Shown here piece after piece: positions 13,801 through 24,118 of a stretch of 64,000 nt of DNA. This DNA is from Endomychus coccineus. Lineage: Eukaryota > Arthropoda > Insecta > Coleoptera > Endomychidae. The stretch is taken from contig OY294067.1 in NCBI GenBank assembly GCA_958510875.1, positions 236,882,361 to 236,946,360 of the forward strand. Reading direction: 5' to 3'. Position numbers and translations under genes: made by a program. The notes below the pieces were generated by a model. It saw nothing but the letters and a program-made list of their open reading frames with translations, did not search any database and was not told where the DNA came from. The stretch's first letter is position 1, and the number at the start of each line of letters is the position of its first letter.

Positions 13801-16800
13801 GTATCGATGAGAATGACCTGCAAAAACTGTAATTTGCATTAGTATTCGGAACATATAGGTAAATCCATAGAATAATGATTCTTGACCCAGGTATGAATTT
13901 TATGTAAATTCTTTGGAAATAGGTCACATTAACACTTATATCCACTACATTCTCGTCTTTACGAACGTTTCGGTCTCACGGTCATTATCAGAAGACGTTT
14001 GAAAACTAATTCACATTAACTAAAGCGCGGGACTTTTAAAACTAATTGTACTAAGCACTAAGCGTGTTTATTGTATTTATTTCAATTGAAGATGTCTACG
14101 TCGCAACAACGAACAAAACACGAATAATTGAAAATGTATAAAAAAACCACTACACAGTAATGCTTCTATAGTTGAAAACGTCATGTCCCGCGAACGAGGT
14201 AAAACATAACCATGATGTTAAGCAGATGTGGTCAGAATGTATGCCCACGATAGAAAATGTCTTTGCTGTACCAATATTACTGACTTAAGCTTTCTAATAT
14301 ACTCAATTTTAAGCATTATAAGCAAGTACGTAGAAATTTGCAAGTGTATAATTAATTAAATTTGACCCAATGATTGGACATGGTTTTACTATTTACAGAC
14401 TTAGTATCACGTTTTATGTGAATAACCTCCAGGATAGATCTTTTATAATAATTGATTTCTTTAGCTAAAATATTAACATTTACATAATCGAACTGATGGT
14501 TTTTTGTATTTAGTGCTATATACTTATGGCCATACATTCTTTTCCTGTATAAGTCCCATCGCAATCTAAACAATTTAGTGTATATACCAAGTGGGTTTGT
14601 TTCCCTTTAGGTATTAAGTGTTTTAGATATGAAAGATATTTACCAACACAGTTAGTAGGTTTATATGCAACTTTTATGTCATATTTTTTTAAACATTTCT
14701 TAATTTTGTCTAAGGTCCCCGAAATGTATGGTAATGTTATAAAATTGTGTTTATTACCGTTTATATTATTAATATATGATGTACCATTATAGATTTTGTT
14801 ATGATGGGAATTAAAAAAATTTTTGGTTACCCATTCATTTCCATAAAAAATTTATTATAAAATATGACATTAAGATTGATTCTTGACCCAGTTATGAACT
14901 ATATATAAATTCTCTAATTTCTAATTTCTTCTTGTTTCAACAAAACATTTGATATATTTCTTTTCTGCTGTCATTACAGTGATAGCAGCCTTTATTCTAA
15001 GTGCTCAGATATTACTTTTACAATTCTCTGAATGTGCCAAATTGACACAGAAGTATGAATATACAGGATTTTTATAAAAAACCAACTTCGTAGATAAAAC
15101 ATTTATGAAATATTATGTTTAACCTTTCAGTATAATTCATTAAAATTAATTTTATTTTCAGTGCTCAAATTTAATGCTGGTAGAACAAGTTAGAGGCGAA
15201 CCATTGTCATTTCAAGTTCTACCATTCGATAATCCTAGGCTGCAATGTACATTAAAAGCGAGATCACCTCAACATAAGCGAGAATGGACACTGCAGATTA
15301 AACGTACGATTCTTGAAAACTACAATGTTGTTATACCTAAACACGCTAGACAACTTGTAATGCAACTAGGTCAAGATCTTCATGAGACTGGTATGTAACA
15401 TTCAGTTTTAAATGTGATCATTTCGAATCATCGTTAACTGTAAATTAAAAGAAGAAGACACGTAAACTTTATCCTCAGTTTTGAATTTTTCAGTGTAAAC
15501 TTGAGACCAGTAAATTTAATTTAATTCACAAAAGTAGTTGGACTCCTCTGGATCTAGATCGACCAATAACACTGCAGATAATAATTCCGGACAGCTGTTT
15601 CGCTATATCGTGCTCATCGGCGGAATGGGGAAACTGCAGTTTCACTGCTTGACATCTTTGCCGAGGTATTATAAAAAATCCATTTGCAAAAATCCCAGAA
15701 AAAGACCGGCGCATATAGCGCCATCTACCCGAGAGTAGATGTCCAACTAAGATAACTCAATTCAACGTAAAACATTGATATCTTCACTGAAGTCATGAGG
15801 GATGTTAGTTAGTGCCAAGATGGCGACACCAACCAATGCAATACTCAACAAATGAACAAAATACTTGTTAGATATTATCCACAAAGGTAACTAGATCGAA
15901 CATTATTACAAAGCTTAGTGTCACCATCTTGGCAATAGATAACTAACATTGCCATGAACAGCTATCCGGAACCATTAGCTTAAGTGTTACTGGTCGACCT
16001 TGCCAAGATTAGCTCACTCAGCTTTTATTATAAACTCTTCGAAAGCAAGAGTTAAAATTCTTCTAGAGCAATTCCAGTTAAACCTACGTGCTTTAATCGG
16101 CTAATACACAGGGAACTGTCATTTAGATCGAGAAGATGCTCAATCTCTATTATTCCTGGAGAGTGATGAAACGGTGGAACACGTTCTCTGTGATTCAGAT
16201 CTGAGATGTTCGGTAAGACACATCTCTTACCAGAAGAACAAAAACCTCAACCCTCAAAATTCGGAAAAGAGTGAATTCGCTGGGTGGCCATGGTGGAGGC
16301 ACACTCACAATAAACCTAAACATACAAGTCTCTATCTAGGGAAACCTAATTACCTTTGTGAATAATATCTAAAGACCAATTTGTCTATTTGTTGATTATT
16401 AGATTTAATTTTTTTCAATCATAAATGTCTGCTACTACTGCCTTTAATTGCTAAATCTGTAACATTATTTTTAGATGATACAACCGAGAAGTGGTCACCT
16501 CTGAAGCTACATCATACTCCGCACTATTTGGAAAGGAGAAGTAGAGTTACGAAGACTGGAGATTTCTCGAACCGCCGATCCGCTTCCCACGATAGAACAT
16601 TTTCTTCTTTGAGAAACTGGCGTAGAAAATCAGAACCTAGCATGATACCTCAATATACCACGAAAATCATACCACAAAAGATTGACAAATTGAAAAAAGA
16701 CAAGGGGGGTTCGAAATTCTACATGGATCTCTCAGATTGTGAATATTGTGACACTACTACAATATGTGAGTCAACAGAAAGTCTGGGCGCATCTAATCCT

Positions 16801-19800
16801 TTAAACTCTCAGTACGACTCTCAAGATACTATTAGTGGGAATTCTAAAATGGATTTGGAGAAGATTGTATCAGACATTGTGATAGAAGAATTCAAAAAAT
16901 TGAAAAGAAGCAGGAGAAACTTACGAGATAGCGAACCTAGTCCAAAAATATGGTTCGAAGATCCTCCTAAATTACCCACAAAATCTGACTCTTTACCAAG
17001 GTCTTTCCAATTGAACGATCGAGTGGGATCATCGGAAAGTAATATATTCACTAAGCACATTCTGGAAAAGTCGCTGGAGGAACTCCCGGATCATAATTTG
17101 AATGATCAACTTGAAAAGTAAGTATATTAGAGTAACAATTGAATATACTAAGATCGAGTATTTCCGAAAAGAATATTATCTTTAAATCAGGGTAGTCTTC
17201 TTATCGAATTTTCAAATTAGTTCTTCAATATTTCACTATTAAATTATTATATAGACATATTGCACTGTTTCCAAATCATAGAGTATATCTGCAATGTTCA
17301 CCACATTTAGTTGCAACAGATTACTACTTTACATCGATCAGGTTGTTATTGGTTTCTGAAATGTGGTATTTGGTTATAAGATACCAAAGGAGACTTTGCA
17401 ACATTTACAAAATTCTTATAACTTTTATGTCGGAAGTTGACGCCATCTTCCATCTCTCAAAATCTCTTTAAATCTGGGTAGTCGTTCCCATAGAGTTTAA
17501 TTCCGAATTAAAGTTCAGTAATCATGATCGGCCTAAATGAAATTTTGCTGGTTTCTCGGGGAAATGTGCGATTTATTCCTTTTTGAACCATCTAGACTAT
17601 TGAGATGTGTGAGTATGTAAACCACTTTGAAAACTATTGATCCGTTCCTATTAGTCTTACTAGTGGTGGAACTCTATTATTTTGGGCGCGGTATCCCCCT
17701 TGCAAGTGGTACTTGTTGTATATATCTTCAGTTTTGCAAATGGAATCTATAGTAGTTTATGTTCGGAGTAGTGACGTCACATTTTTGTTTCTCATCATAA
17801 CCATAATCCTAAAATCTAGGTCATGGAACATGGTTACTTCATAATACTGTCTGGAAACTCTATGGTTGACTTGAGTCGCTTACGCGTCGTGAAACTCGTA
17901 GTCCCTCGCTCGGCCACCAGCTGGCGCTTGGATCAAGAGGGGGTAAAACGATTTCTTTCCGGAATCGCAAGCAGTGTTACTAATGCCCATTTGCACCGTT
18001 TAAGCATAGCTTAAAATTGTCGAAATGTTAACTTTGAACCTTTTAAAAGGTCGTGATAGCCCCAAACTGGGTCGAAAACTGTTTTGAATTGGTTAATTTT
18101 CGATAAATCGAATGACGTTCACGTGAGGAGTGGGTAGCTCGCGATTTAGAAAAGTGCAAATTTACGGTACATAGAACATCTTAACGAGGACTTTTCGCAT
18201 GCGGTTTTCGCTCCATGTCGTTAGTTTATGAACGGGGCCAACTAAATAGCATAGTCTCGGGCCCTAAATGTCGATTAAATAGGAAAATTCAATTAAAACA
18301 GTTTGAGGTATTCTCAGCTGTCAGCTACTAGCGTCTGACGTGCGATGTACCAAAGGGAATTTTCTAGCTACTAAAATATACTCAAAGCGGGTAAAAGCTA
18401 GCGGCCTATAGCCGAAAACACTTTGTTACAACTGGCTTCGGCCGCACGGGGCATAAAACAGCCCCGAATTAACAAGATCGAGGTAAAAAGTATAAACTCT
18501 AACTGACGCGTAGCGAGCTCCTCGAGGCATATGTCAAAATGATTACGTTCGTAGCTAATTACATAAGACGTCTTTCGTTCATGCAATTGTGTTTTTATAC
18601 AATTCGAACCTTCTAATTTCGATAGGCCACGTGGAAATCCCGGAGCCGGAAGCGCTATCGAGATCTGAACGTTAAAACTTTCGTGTAAAATTGTGTTTAC
18701 AAGTCAACTGACACTTGTCACAGAATACTCTTCATAGAGATCAAGATGATACTCTTACGTGACGCCTTTTATGATTCCCCTACGTGGCGTCTTTTGGTAC
18801 TACGCGAAAGTCGACGCGTAGCGGACTCACTGCTCACATAGGAAACAACCTCGAGTTTCTAGACCTGTGTATAGGACCGTGGTTCTGACTTTATTTATGC
18901 TGGAAGATGACGCCATCTTCCATCTCTCAAATGCACTGTCGTGGCATTTCCGGTTGTACAGAAAAAAAACTATCCAAGAATGTAAAAGAACTATAGCTTA
19001 GAATTCTAAAGGGTTTGGTAATTGGCATTTATTGAAATGGTTGGAAGTCAACCTTTATTATTTAATACCTCCCATACTATTACTAGCCAAGACATAGTTG
19101 TTGATCATGGCATGCTGTTCAGTTGTTTGATGAAAATAATCTTATTTTTTACAATTTTTTATGCAAAATTGAGATTAGATTGAAAGACATGTTTTGCTGT
19201 ATCGTGTAAAGTTGTTTGTTTTTTGGTTATAAATTGAAATATGCTGTGAAATGGGTCTCACCCTCATACTCATTTTCCTTTTTACCTACCCAAACCAACA
19301 TTTTATCTATTCCATGATGATGAAGCATCCTAGAGTAAAATACTCTGGAATACCTTCTCGTACAAATGTGTTTCCTTCCAGTTCTAAGACAGCTAGAGTC
19401 CAACAAATTCCAAAAAAAGGAATAATTATAGACCCATTGCACTACTACCTGTGATCTCTAAAATGATGGAGAAAGCAACCAACATCGGTCTCATTCAATA
19501 CCTAGAGAGCTCCAAATTCGTGAATGACAATATAGCTTAAGCCAGAAAAGATCAACAGGAGACCTGCTTGCCTATGTAACACATTATGACAAACATCTGT
19601 TTTAAAATATGTGGAATCTTTAGTTGTAGCATTGGATAACTCCAAAGCATTTTGCCGAGTCTGGCACCAAGGCCTTCTTAGGAGGAAACTTCCGTCATAT
19701 GGTTTGCCGTCTCATCGTTTACTATCGACTTTCTCTTTGATACATCACTGCATGTGGTGGTTGACGGAGTCTCATCCGATACAATTGCTATTAACGCTGG

Positions 19801-21883
19801 TGTTTCACAGGAACCTGTCTTGACACCAACTTTGTTTTTCCTCCATATCAATGATCTATCCACATCTTTAGTGATGACGGTGCACTTCATACCGATTTTT
19901 CATCTAATGAAGCCAAAGGAGCGAAATAAAGACAGGTCGATGTAATGAAGGAATGAATTATGGCCAGAATTTTGAAATATGGATCTGATAATCTAGTAGT
20001 TTTATGCAACCAAAAACAAGCTCCAGGAAGGCGGATCCTACAATGTATAATATGATTTTGTCAGGTACAACTATTTCTATGAAGTCCTCCATACCCATGC
20101 TCGATACCACCACCAACAGCACCCTCTCATGGGATGATCATGTGATGTCCGTTGCGAAAACTGCTTCACAAATTCTTGGTTTTCTATTTCGTGCCAAGAG
20201 CTACTTCACATCCCATCTCCTCATAATCTACAAAGCACAGATTCGACCTGTCCTGGAGTACAGTTCACATGTTTGGAGTTCAGCTCCTTGAACAAGTTGA
20301 ATCTCTTAGATTCTATTCAGAAGAGGGCTATTCGTCTGATTGGTGATGTCATACTTACGGATTCATTGACCACTCTAGTAGGTAGGCGAATTTGTGGAAC
20401 TCTTTGCCTAGTGAGGTCTTTCTTTATATCTATAAAGCTCCAAAAAATTCGAATGCTTATCTCCTCTCCCCACATTCCACCGCTGACTCACACGATGTTT
20501 TTCGAATATAAAAAATATTCAGGCATTCTATAAATGCATTCTGTAAAATTACTATGTGATACAACCGAAAATAAAAAGTATTTTAGGCAAAGAATCACTG
20601 GGTTATAAGAGTATCTTACAAGCCACACGATCATCACTTTCTCAAATGTGGTATGGAAAACTCAGAGTATCTGGAATAGAACTCAATCGACATGGCAGCA
20701 ATTCTTAGAACTACCTGTGGATAATATTTTGCCACCATGCAATGATATGAAGAGCTGTCAAATTTTAATGACTGACACGTTGGTATTTTTCCGGATGGGA
20801 ACTCGAACCATGTGAATTGAAATAGTCTCCTTGGAAAATTCAGAAATGATAACTCTATAGATCTTCAGTAAAATATATTGAGAAACAATCCAAATTTAAT
20901 TTCGCCGATTTATTAACCATAATGAACGACTCCTCCAATAAACAGTTTCACTTAATTTATATGTTTTTCTTTGTTCCAGAGATCTCAACATGAGCAATGA
21001 AAACCTTGATTATCCAGACCACAAAATATATCGAAAATCTACTGTAAAAGTGAGCTTACAGCGATACTTAAAAAATCTGCTATCCGATCAGAAAAAAGGA
21101 TTCAATTATCCAGCGTGTAAGCAAGGTTCGAAAAGCATGGGAGAAAAGCTGGCCAATCCAGATTACGTTGATCCACAGAAACTCTTTTGCTGCAGTCAGA
21201 ATTCATCGCTAGATAAAATCAACTTGCAATGTGATACGATGGAAGAGTTGGACATGACCATTAACGAAAGGGACGTACTTACTGAGATCGATAATCGCTT
21301 ACAAGAAACCGGACAAGTTGTTGATCCCACCTCTAGTCTCGCGAGTAACTCTGGGAGTAACCCAGATCAGAATATTTCAGAAGAAGCGAAATACTTATTT
21401 AATTCTAGTCAACCAGATAGTTATTACGAAAGCATATTGGACGATAGTTTGCAAGAAGAATACGTACGGGATTCAGGAGGGAAGCTCATTTTGAAGCAAG
21501 ACAGTTTCAGAAACAATGAAAATAGATATATTTTTAGCAAAAGTACCCCACAATTAAATGTTATATCCATGAAATCAACTTTCAAGGAACAGCTAAAAGA
21601 TGCACATTCTAATAATGCCGATGGTGAAATTGTTGGTAAAAAAAGTGCAATAGAAAAAAAACATATCATTAGAAGGCCAACGATTGCACCACCGCCAATC
21701 CCTGCTAAACCAAAACGCTTATTAAATGGGACCCACATAAGTACAACAACAGAGGCAATCTGTAAAATTGATAGACAATTACTAACAAACGTTGATAGTA
21801 TTAGTCCTAATGAAAGTGTCGAGTCTTTTAATGATGCTAATGCTAAAAGCTGGGTGAAAGCCATGGTAGGTCGTTTCGAATGA
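7784..21883 (+). CDS. PLEKHG1/2/3-like Rho guanine nucleotide exchange factor, 3' six exons (5' incomplete)
   Basis: Six exons (7784-7881, 9629-9896, 13448-13759, 15162-15390, 16475-17117, 20980-21883) join in one frame with GT/AG borders and matching phases, giving 817 residues and a stop. Visible residues 1-122 are the middle and end of a DH (RhoGEF) domain, including LFGNI near the start and the signature [20 protein letters not shown]. Residues about 155-290 cover the DH end and a PH domain (GELIAEGTFRV, then VFLFDKMFLM). The remaining 520 residues are a polar, serine-rich tail ending WVKAMVGRFE. DH-PH proteins load GTP onto Rho-family GTPases at the membrane or cytoskeleton. The order, and the GYMEPW start of the first visible exon, fit the PLEKHG subfamily. 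The N-terminus and first DH helix are missing; I found no exon for them in 1-7783. Subfamily is secure; the exact orthologue is inferred. Confidence 0.88.
7882..9170. other. Intron, no feature recognised
   Basis: First part of the 1.7-kb intron between exons a and b. Only short meaningless frames. Confidence 0.5.
9177..9450 (-). pseudogene. Penelope-like GIY-YIG endonuclease fragment
   Basis: The minus strand encodes LWCDDFSALYIGETGRNFRVRFHKHL, the GIY-YIG signature that ends PLE polyproteins, then about 50 more residues to a stop (NILEYTAILKH). No reverse transcriptase remains. It sits in the intron between PLEKHG-like exons a and b, antisense to the host gene, and differs in sequence from the 23.2-kb copy, so it is a separate family. 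Confidence 0.7.
9629..9896 (+). CDS. PLEKHG-like exon b (DH domain core)
   Basis: 268 nt after TTCCAG and before GTAAAG. It carries the most conserved DH segment (FREKQ, then [22 protein letters not shown] in two parts) and VYNEYCTNYP. It ends in phase 0. Confidence 0.9.
9897..11820. other. Intron, AT-rich, no gene recognised
   Basis: Part of the 3.5-kb intron between exons b and c. Long AT tracts; no coherent frame. Confidence 0.5.
11830..12400 (+). pseudogene. Decayed transposon-associated ORF with cysteine-rich tail
   Basis: Frames around 11880-12400 give, in order, a VALYDGASCTNTLPRHR-like segment, LSSLPPSPGVVNLHSQE, then WAMPWIPWIVVGKTVQRL, a spacer, and a Cys-rich stretch (CGAACGCRKACPLH) after a stop at 12301. 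I recall the same order in uncharacterised arthropod proteins linked to repeats (LPPT, HS, WGW, then CxCKK...CxC), but cannot check it. Stops at about 11990 and 12301 break it. Function unknown. Confidence 0.4.
12660..13440. other. Intron, no feature recognised
   Basis: AT-rich sequence before exon c; no supportable feature beyond the splice acceptor. Confidence 0.5.
13448..13759 (+). CDS. PLEKHG-like exon c (end of DH, start of PH)
   Basis: 312 nt, phase 0 at both ends. It encodes MTGIASDINMMKRKHEYAVR (final DH helix), the linker WNGPHLTALGELIAEGTFRV and PH strands HVFLFDKMFLMAKSK. Confidence 0.92.
13880..14920 (-). mobile_element. Penelope-like element remnant (3' coding end plus terminal repeats)
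   Basis: The minus frame at 14352-14573 has HQFDYVNVNILAKEINYYKRSILEVIHI, the C-terminal region after the GIY-YIG domain of PLEs. Partial terminal repeats lie at 13885-14000 and 14875-14915, both starting ATTCTTGACCCAG. The left one holds a decayed hammerhead motif. It shares most of its sequence with the 0.3-2.1-kb locus. Inside the intron between exons c and d. Confidence 0.7.
13954..13997 (-). ncRNA. Hammerhead ribozyme-like motif, stem II decayed
   Basis: Minus strand: stem I CGUCUU/AAGACG (6 bp) is intact, the core is CUGAUAA (G8 to A), then GAA, stem III AC/GU with loop GUUC, and A at the cleavage position. Stem II positions read GACC...GACC and no longer pair, so activity is unlikely. 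Confidence 0.4.
15162..15390 (+). CDS. PLEKHG-like exon d (PH domain, C-terminal half)
   Basis: 229 nt after TTTTCAG and before GTATGT. CSNLMLVEQ and KREWTLQIKRTILENYNVVI are the last PH strands and the C-terminal PH helix. It ends in phase 1. Confidence 0.9.
15540..15700 (-). mobile_element. PLE-type terminal repeat fragment with hammerhead motif
   Basis: A solo fragment around a complete hammerhead fold (next entry). No PLE coding sequence is adjacent. 3003-3041 is a decayed relative (GGCAGCTGTTCCGCTAT). Confidence 0.4.
15584..15626 (-). ncRNA. Minimal type I hammerhead ribozyme motif
   Basis: Minus strand, 43 nt: stem I AUUCCG/CGGAAU is a perfect 6 bp; core CCGAUGA (consensus CUGAUGA, one change U4 to C); short stem II GC...GC with loop ACGAUAUA; GAA; stem III AC/GU closed by AGCU; C at the cleavage position (GUC). 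This is the fold known from Penelope-like terminal repeats. The U4 change may weaken it. Confidence 0.65.
15801..15950. repeat. Inverted repeat (MITE-like hairpin)
   Basis: GTTAGTTAGTGCCAAGATGG near 15804 pairs with an imperfect inverse ending ATAACTAAC near 15947 (CCATCTTGGC core). Spacer about 90 bases. In the PLEKHG-like intron d-e. Confidence 0.6.
16080..16300 (+). pseudogene. LINE C-terminal zinc-knuckle fragment
   Basis: The plus strand encodes LESDETVEHVLCDSDLRCS, matching the CxxC...DETxxHxxxxC motif that ends LINE ORF2 proteins. Its first cysteines are lost and stops surround it. It lies 180 bases upstream of PLEKHG-like exon e. Confidence 0.5.
16475..17117 (+). CDS. PLEKHG-like exon e (disordered tail)
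   Basis: 643 nt after TTTTTAG and before GTAAGT. It begins DDTTEKWSPLKLHHTPHYLERRS and continues with basic and serine-rich sequence including RSASHDRTFSSLRNWRRKSEP. No domain is seen. The phase joins exactly to the last exon (AA plus A gives Lys). Confidence 0.85.
17118..19390. other. Intron e-f, first half, with a GC-richer repeat island
   Basis: GACGCCATCTTCCATCTCTC occurs at about 17440 and again at 18907. Between them, 17880-18860 is clearly richer in CG-containing words (CGACGCGTAGCG, GACGCGTAGCGAGC) than its surroundings. 17893-17935 matches 53552-53593 inverted. No coding frame recognised. Confidence 0.45.
19400..20535 (+). pseudogene. LINE reverse transcriptase remnant
   Basis: In shifting plus frames: an IALLPVISKMME-like start, STGDLLAYVTH, VVALDNSKAFCRVWHQGLL (RT motif with the catalytic Asp context), LPSYGLPSH, VVVDGVSSDTIAINAGVSQE with PTLFFLHINDLS, a thumb region (LSWDDHV, SHLLIIYKAQIRPVLEYSSH) and the tail WNSLP...HSTADSHDVF. 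This is a jockey/CR1-like non-LTR element with many frameshifts. Same family as the nested fragment at 1.04-1.42 kb. In intron e-f, sense to the host gene. Confidence 0.82.
20980..21883 (+). CDS. PLEKHG-like terminal exon f
   Basis: 904 nt after TGTTCCAG, open to the TGA at 21881-21883. It holds acidic and serine/asparagine-rich low-complexity sequence and a proline patch (APPPIPAKPKR) that could bind an SH3 domain. The C-terminus SWVKAMVGRFE looks like a short conserved end motif. A 441-nt antisense open frame here is a shadow. Confidence 0.85.
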
Positions 21884-23060
21884 CAATATAAAAAGTTTTG
21901 AAGATATTTTACATTTTAGTTGATACAATTTTAATTTGAAATGTGATGTAAACTATGTATTATTACAAGCAGAACAGTTTTTGGCTTCTCACATTTCGAA
22001 TTAAAGATCTAAACCAGAATAGCTATCAACTCAATTAGAGTAGAAACATGTTGCAATTAAATACTTCAAATGATTCAGTTTGTTGAGGGAACTTGACGTA
22101 TGCTCTTTAGTCTTGGCATTTCTGAAACAAAACACCAGTATTCACATAGGAATTGTGGAAGGACAAATCATTTGGAATATAGCTTGTATTGAACAGCGAC
22201 TAGCCAGAATTAATATCTGCGATCATTCAACATTCATGTGTTGTGCCATATTGTATATGGAACTTGCAATTGTGCATTTGCGTTTTCAAATTGCATCAAA
22301 CATTCATGCTTTTGCATGTTAGAACATTTGCTTATCCGGTTTCGGCTGACATGATGCACGCGATTGCTCGGTAAACGATGAGCTATTCCAGAGGGCTTGT
22401 ATCAAGTTCTTTGCTTTAATTTTAGTTATCTTCCCTCTCAGTGTCTATTTTGTCTTCTCAAACCCATCCCCTCAGCTTCATCTTCTATCCTTCGGGAGAG
22501 GCTCGGGTCGAAAGCCTCAAACAGCCCGCTCCCCAGCAAAGTAGAGGATGTAAGAAAGTCCTTACACCTTACCTTTTGCCTAAATTTTTGAAACAATTAA
22601 TAGTATACCTACATCTACTATTTTAGATCAACTTTTCCTTGGTACTAGTGGAAGTCGAGGTATGTGGTACTGTTTTGTGTTTTACGAATAAAATAAAGCA
22701 GGTATTGGTGACCTAAGGTGTTTCAATTCACTCTTTGGGATATCTAAGTGCATTTTGTATTATATGAAATGCTTTTATTAGGGCGAGTGAATTTAGTAAA
22801 TAATGTGGAATGGCCATTAAATGTCGCCAAAAACAAGTACATTTTAGTCAAATTTTAATGAACACATGATTTTACGACAATAAAGCTTTTGAATAATGAA
22901 GCAGCAATGTAATCAATAATATTCGAATCTACCTCGGAAAATCCTCGGATGCACCATATTTATTTCTGTTTCGAGGTAATTTACAAGAATGCGTCACTAT
23001 CACTGCTGGCGGGATGGACGCAAACAAAACTCAATTGAAACCTATAATTTGCTCTTAATA
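21884..23060. other. PLEKHG-like 3' UTR and intergenic DNA
   Basis: No gene recognised. Contains the candidate poly(A) signals at 22687-22697. Confidence 0.45.
22687..22697 (+). terminator. Candidate polyadenylation signal of the PLEKHG-like gene
   Basis: Two overlapping AATAAA hexamers about 800 bases after the stop codon. Plausible for a 3' UTR of that length, but other AT-rich signals lie nearby. Confidence 0.3.
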
Positions 23061-23188
23061 TGTAAAACTACTTTGTTTTACTACCACTGATATTTAATAT
23101 AGTTTCAACACTAAATGTGTCATCTTCAGACGAAAAATGAATTTAACAAATATTAAATCTACTATATATAGGTTAAAGAAGGATTTCA

Positions 23189-23857
23189 ATGATACATAGA
23201 GCCTTTTCCCTTCCCTTATCTCAAGAAAATCTTAGTAAAGAACTAGATACAATTAAAATCATTGCTACAAATAACGGTTTCGGTCCTCAAGTAGTTTCTA
23301 AATTAATAAATAGAAAAAGACAAAAATTAATTTACAATAGCATTTATCCCTTTATAAAATACAAAGATAACTCATTAAAATATGTTTCTTTAACTTATTT
23401 TGGTCCTATAAGCGAAAAAATTGCAAACATCTTATCCCATCATAACCTGACCATCAGCTTCAAACCCCCAAACAAATTATCTCATATTCTGTTCAATGCG
23501 AAAGATAAAACTGACAAATTTAAAAGACCCGGAGTTTATAAACTAGCTTGTTTAGAGTGTGATAGTTTTTACATAGGTAGATCTTGCCGTAACATAGCAG
23601 TTAGATATAAAGAACATTTTCGTTCCTTTAAAAATAATAAAACCGATTCTTCATTTGCAAATCATATTTTAGGAACAGGCCATACCTTTCCTAATTTGAA
23701 TAATGTCCAAATTTTACATAGTCAAGATAAAACTTCAAAACTAAATATATTAGAGTCAATGGAAATTTTCAAAGGAATGAAGATGTATGATAATAAGATC
23801 CTAAACGATCAACTAGATTTATATTACAGTAATCTCTTCAATGTATTAATAACCTGA
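23189..23857 (+). CDS. Penelope-like element C-terminal ORF with GIY-YIG endonuclease
   Basis: 222 intact codons. The N-terminal 100 residues look like the RT-to-endonuclease linker (LTYFGPISEKIANILSHHNL, then SFKPPNKLSHILFNAKDK). The GIY-YIG nuclease follows: GVYKLACLECDSFYIGRSCR (residues about 114-133), RYKEHFRSF with its Arg/His, and FANHILGTGHTF. The C-terminal helix LNILESMEIFKG matches the family. The frame starts inside the ancestral polyprotein, so this Met may not be used. No stop or frameshift in 669 bases suggests a recent insertion. Confidence 0.85.
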   Translation: MIHRAFSLPLSQENLSKELDTIKIIATNNGFGPQVVSKLINRKRQKLIYNSIYPFIKYKDNSLKYVSLTYFGPISEKIANILSHHNLTISFKPPNKLSHILFNAKDKTDKFKRPGVYKLACLECDSFYIGRSCRNIAVRYKEHFRSFKNNKTDSSFANHILGTGHTFPNLNNVQILHSQDKTSKLNILESMEIFKGMKMYDNKILNDQLDLYYSNLFNVLIT

Positions 23858-24038
23858 TTTTAGTATTTAAAGTCTGTTAGTAAATATACCCGCACCACTA
23901 ATGTCCTCACGGAATTACCTAATCACCTTACCCCTCTCTGGTTTTTCCTAGAACCATTTCCTATAGCCATAAAATTTGTTTGAAATCCTTCTTTAACCTA
24001 TATAATATAGTAGATTTAATATTTGTTAAATTCATTTT

Positions 24039-24081
24039 TCGTCTGAAGGTGACACGTTTAGTGTTGAAACTATAGTAACGA
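24039..24081 (+). ncRNA. Hammerhead ribozyme-like motif in the PLE right terminal repeat
   Basis: Stem I UCGU/ACGA (4 bp); core CUGAAGG (consensus CUGAUGA; U7 is variable, A9 is changed to G); extra U; stem II GACAC/GUGUU with loop GUUUA; GAA; stem III AC/GU closed by UAUA; A at the cleavage position. The left-arm copy (23102-23133, minus) has core CUGAAGA but has lost stems I and III. Confidence 0.5.
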
Positions 24082-24118
24082 CTATATTAAATATCAGTGG
24101 TAGTAAAACAAAGTAGTT

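Larger units (their letters stand above)
23066..24118 (+). mobile_element. Penelope-like element, 3' part between inverted terminal repeats
   Basis: Left arm 23066-23190 and right arm 23978-24118 are imperfect inverse copies (ends CTACTTTGTTTTACTACCAC / GTGGTAGTAAAACAAAGTAG). Between them is an open GIY-YIG frame. PLEs are known for terminal repeats in direct or inverted orientation. The reverse transcriptase is absent, so this is a 5'-truncated copy that inserted with an inverted repeat. Confidence 0.85.

Noticed and set aside
21424..21864. 146-codon minus-strand frame
   Set aside because: Exactly antisense to the PLEKHG-like terminal exon, whose splice phase and composition fit; the minus frame is its shadow.
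22397..22626. Overlapping short plus frames downstream of the PLEKHG-like gene
   Set aside because: No domain, no splice logic; probably 3' UTR or intergenic sequence.
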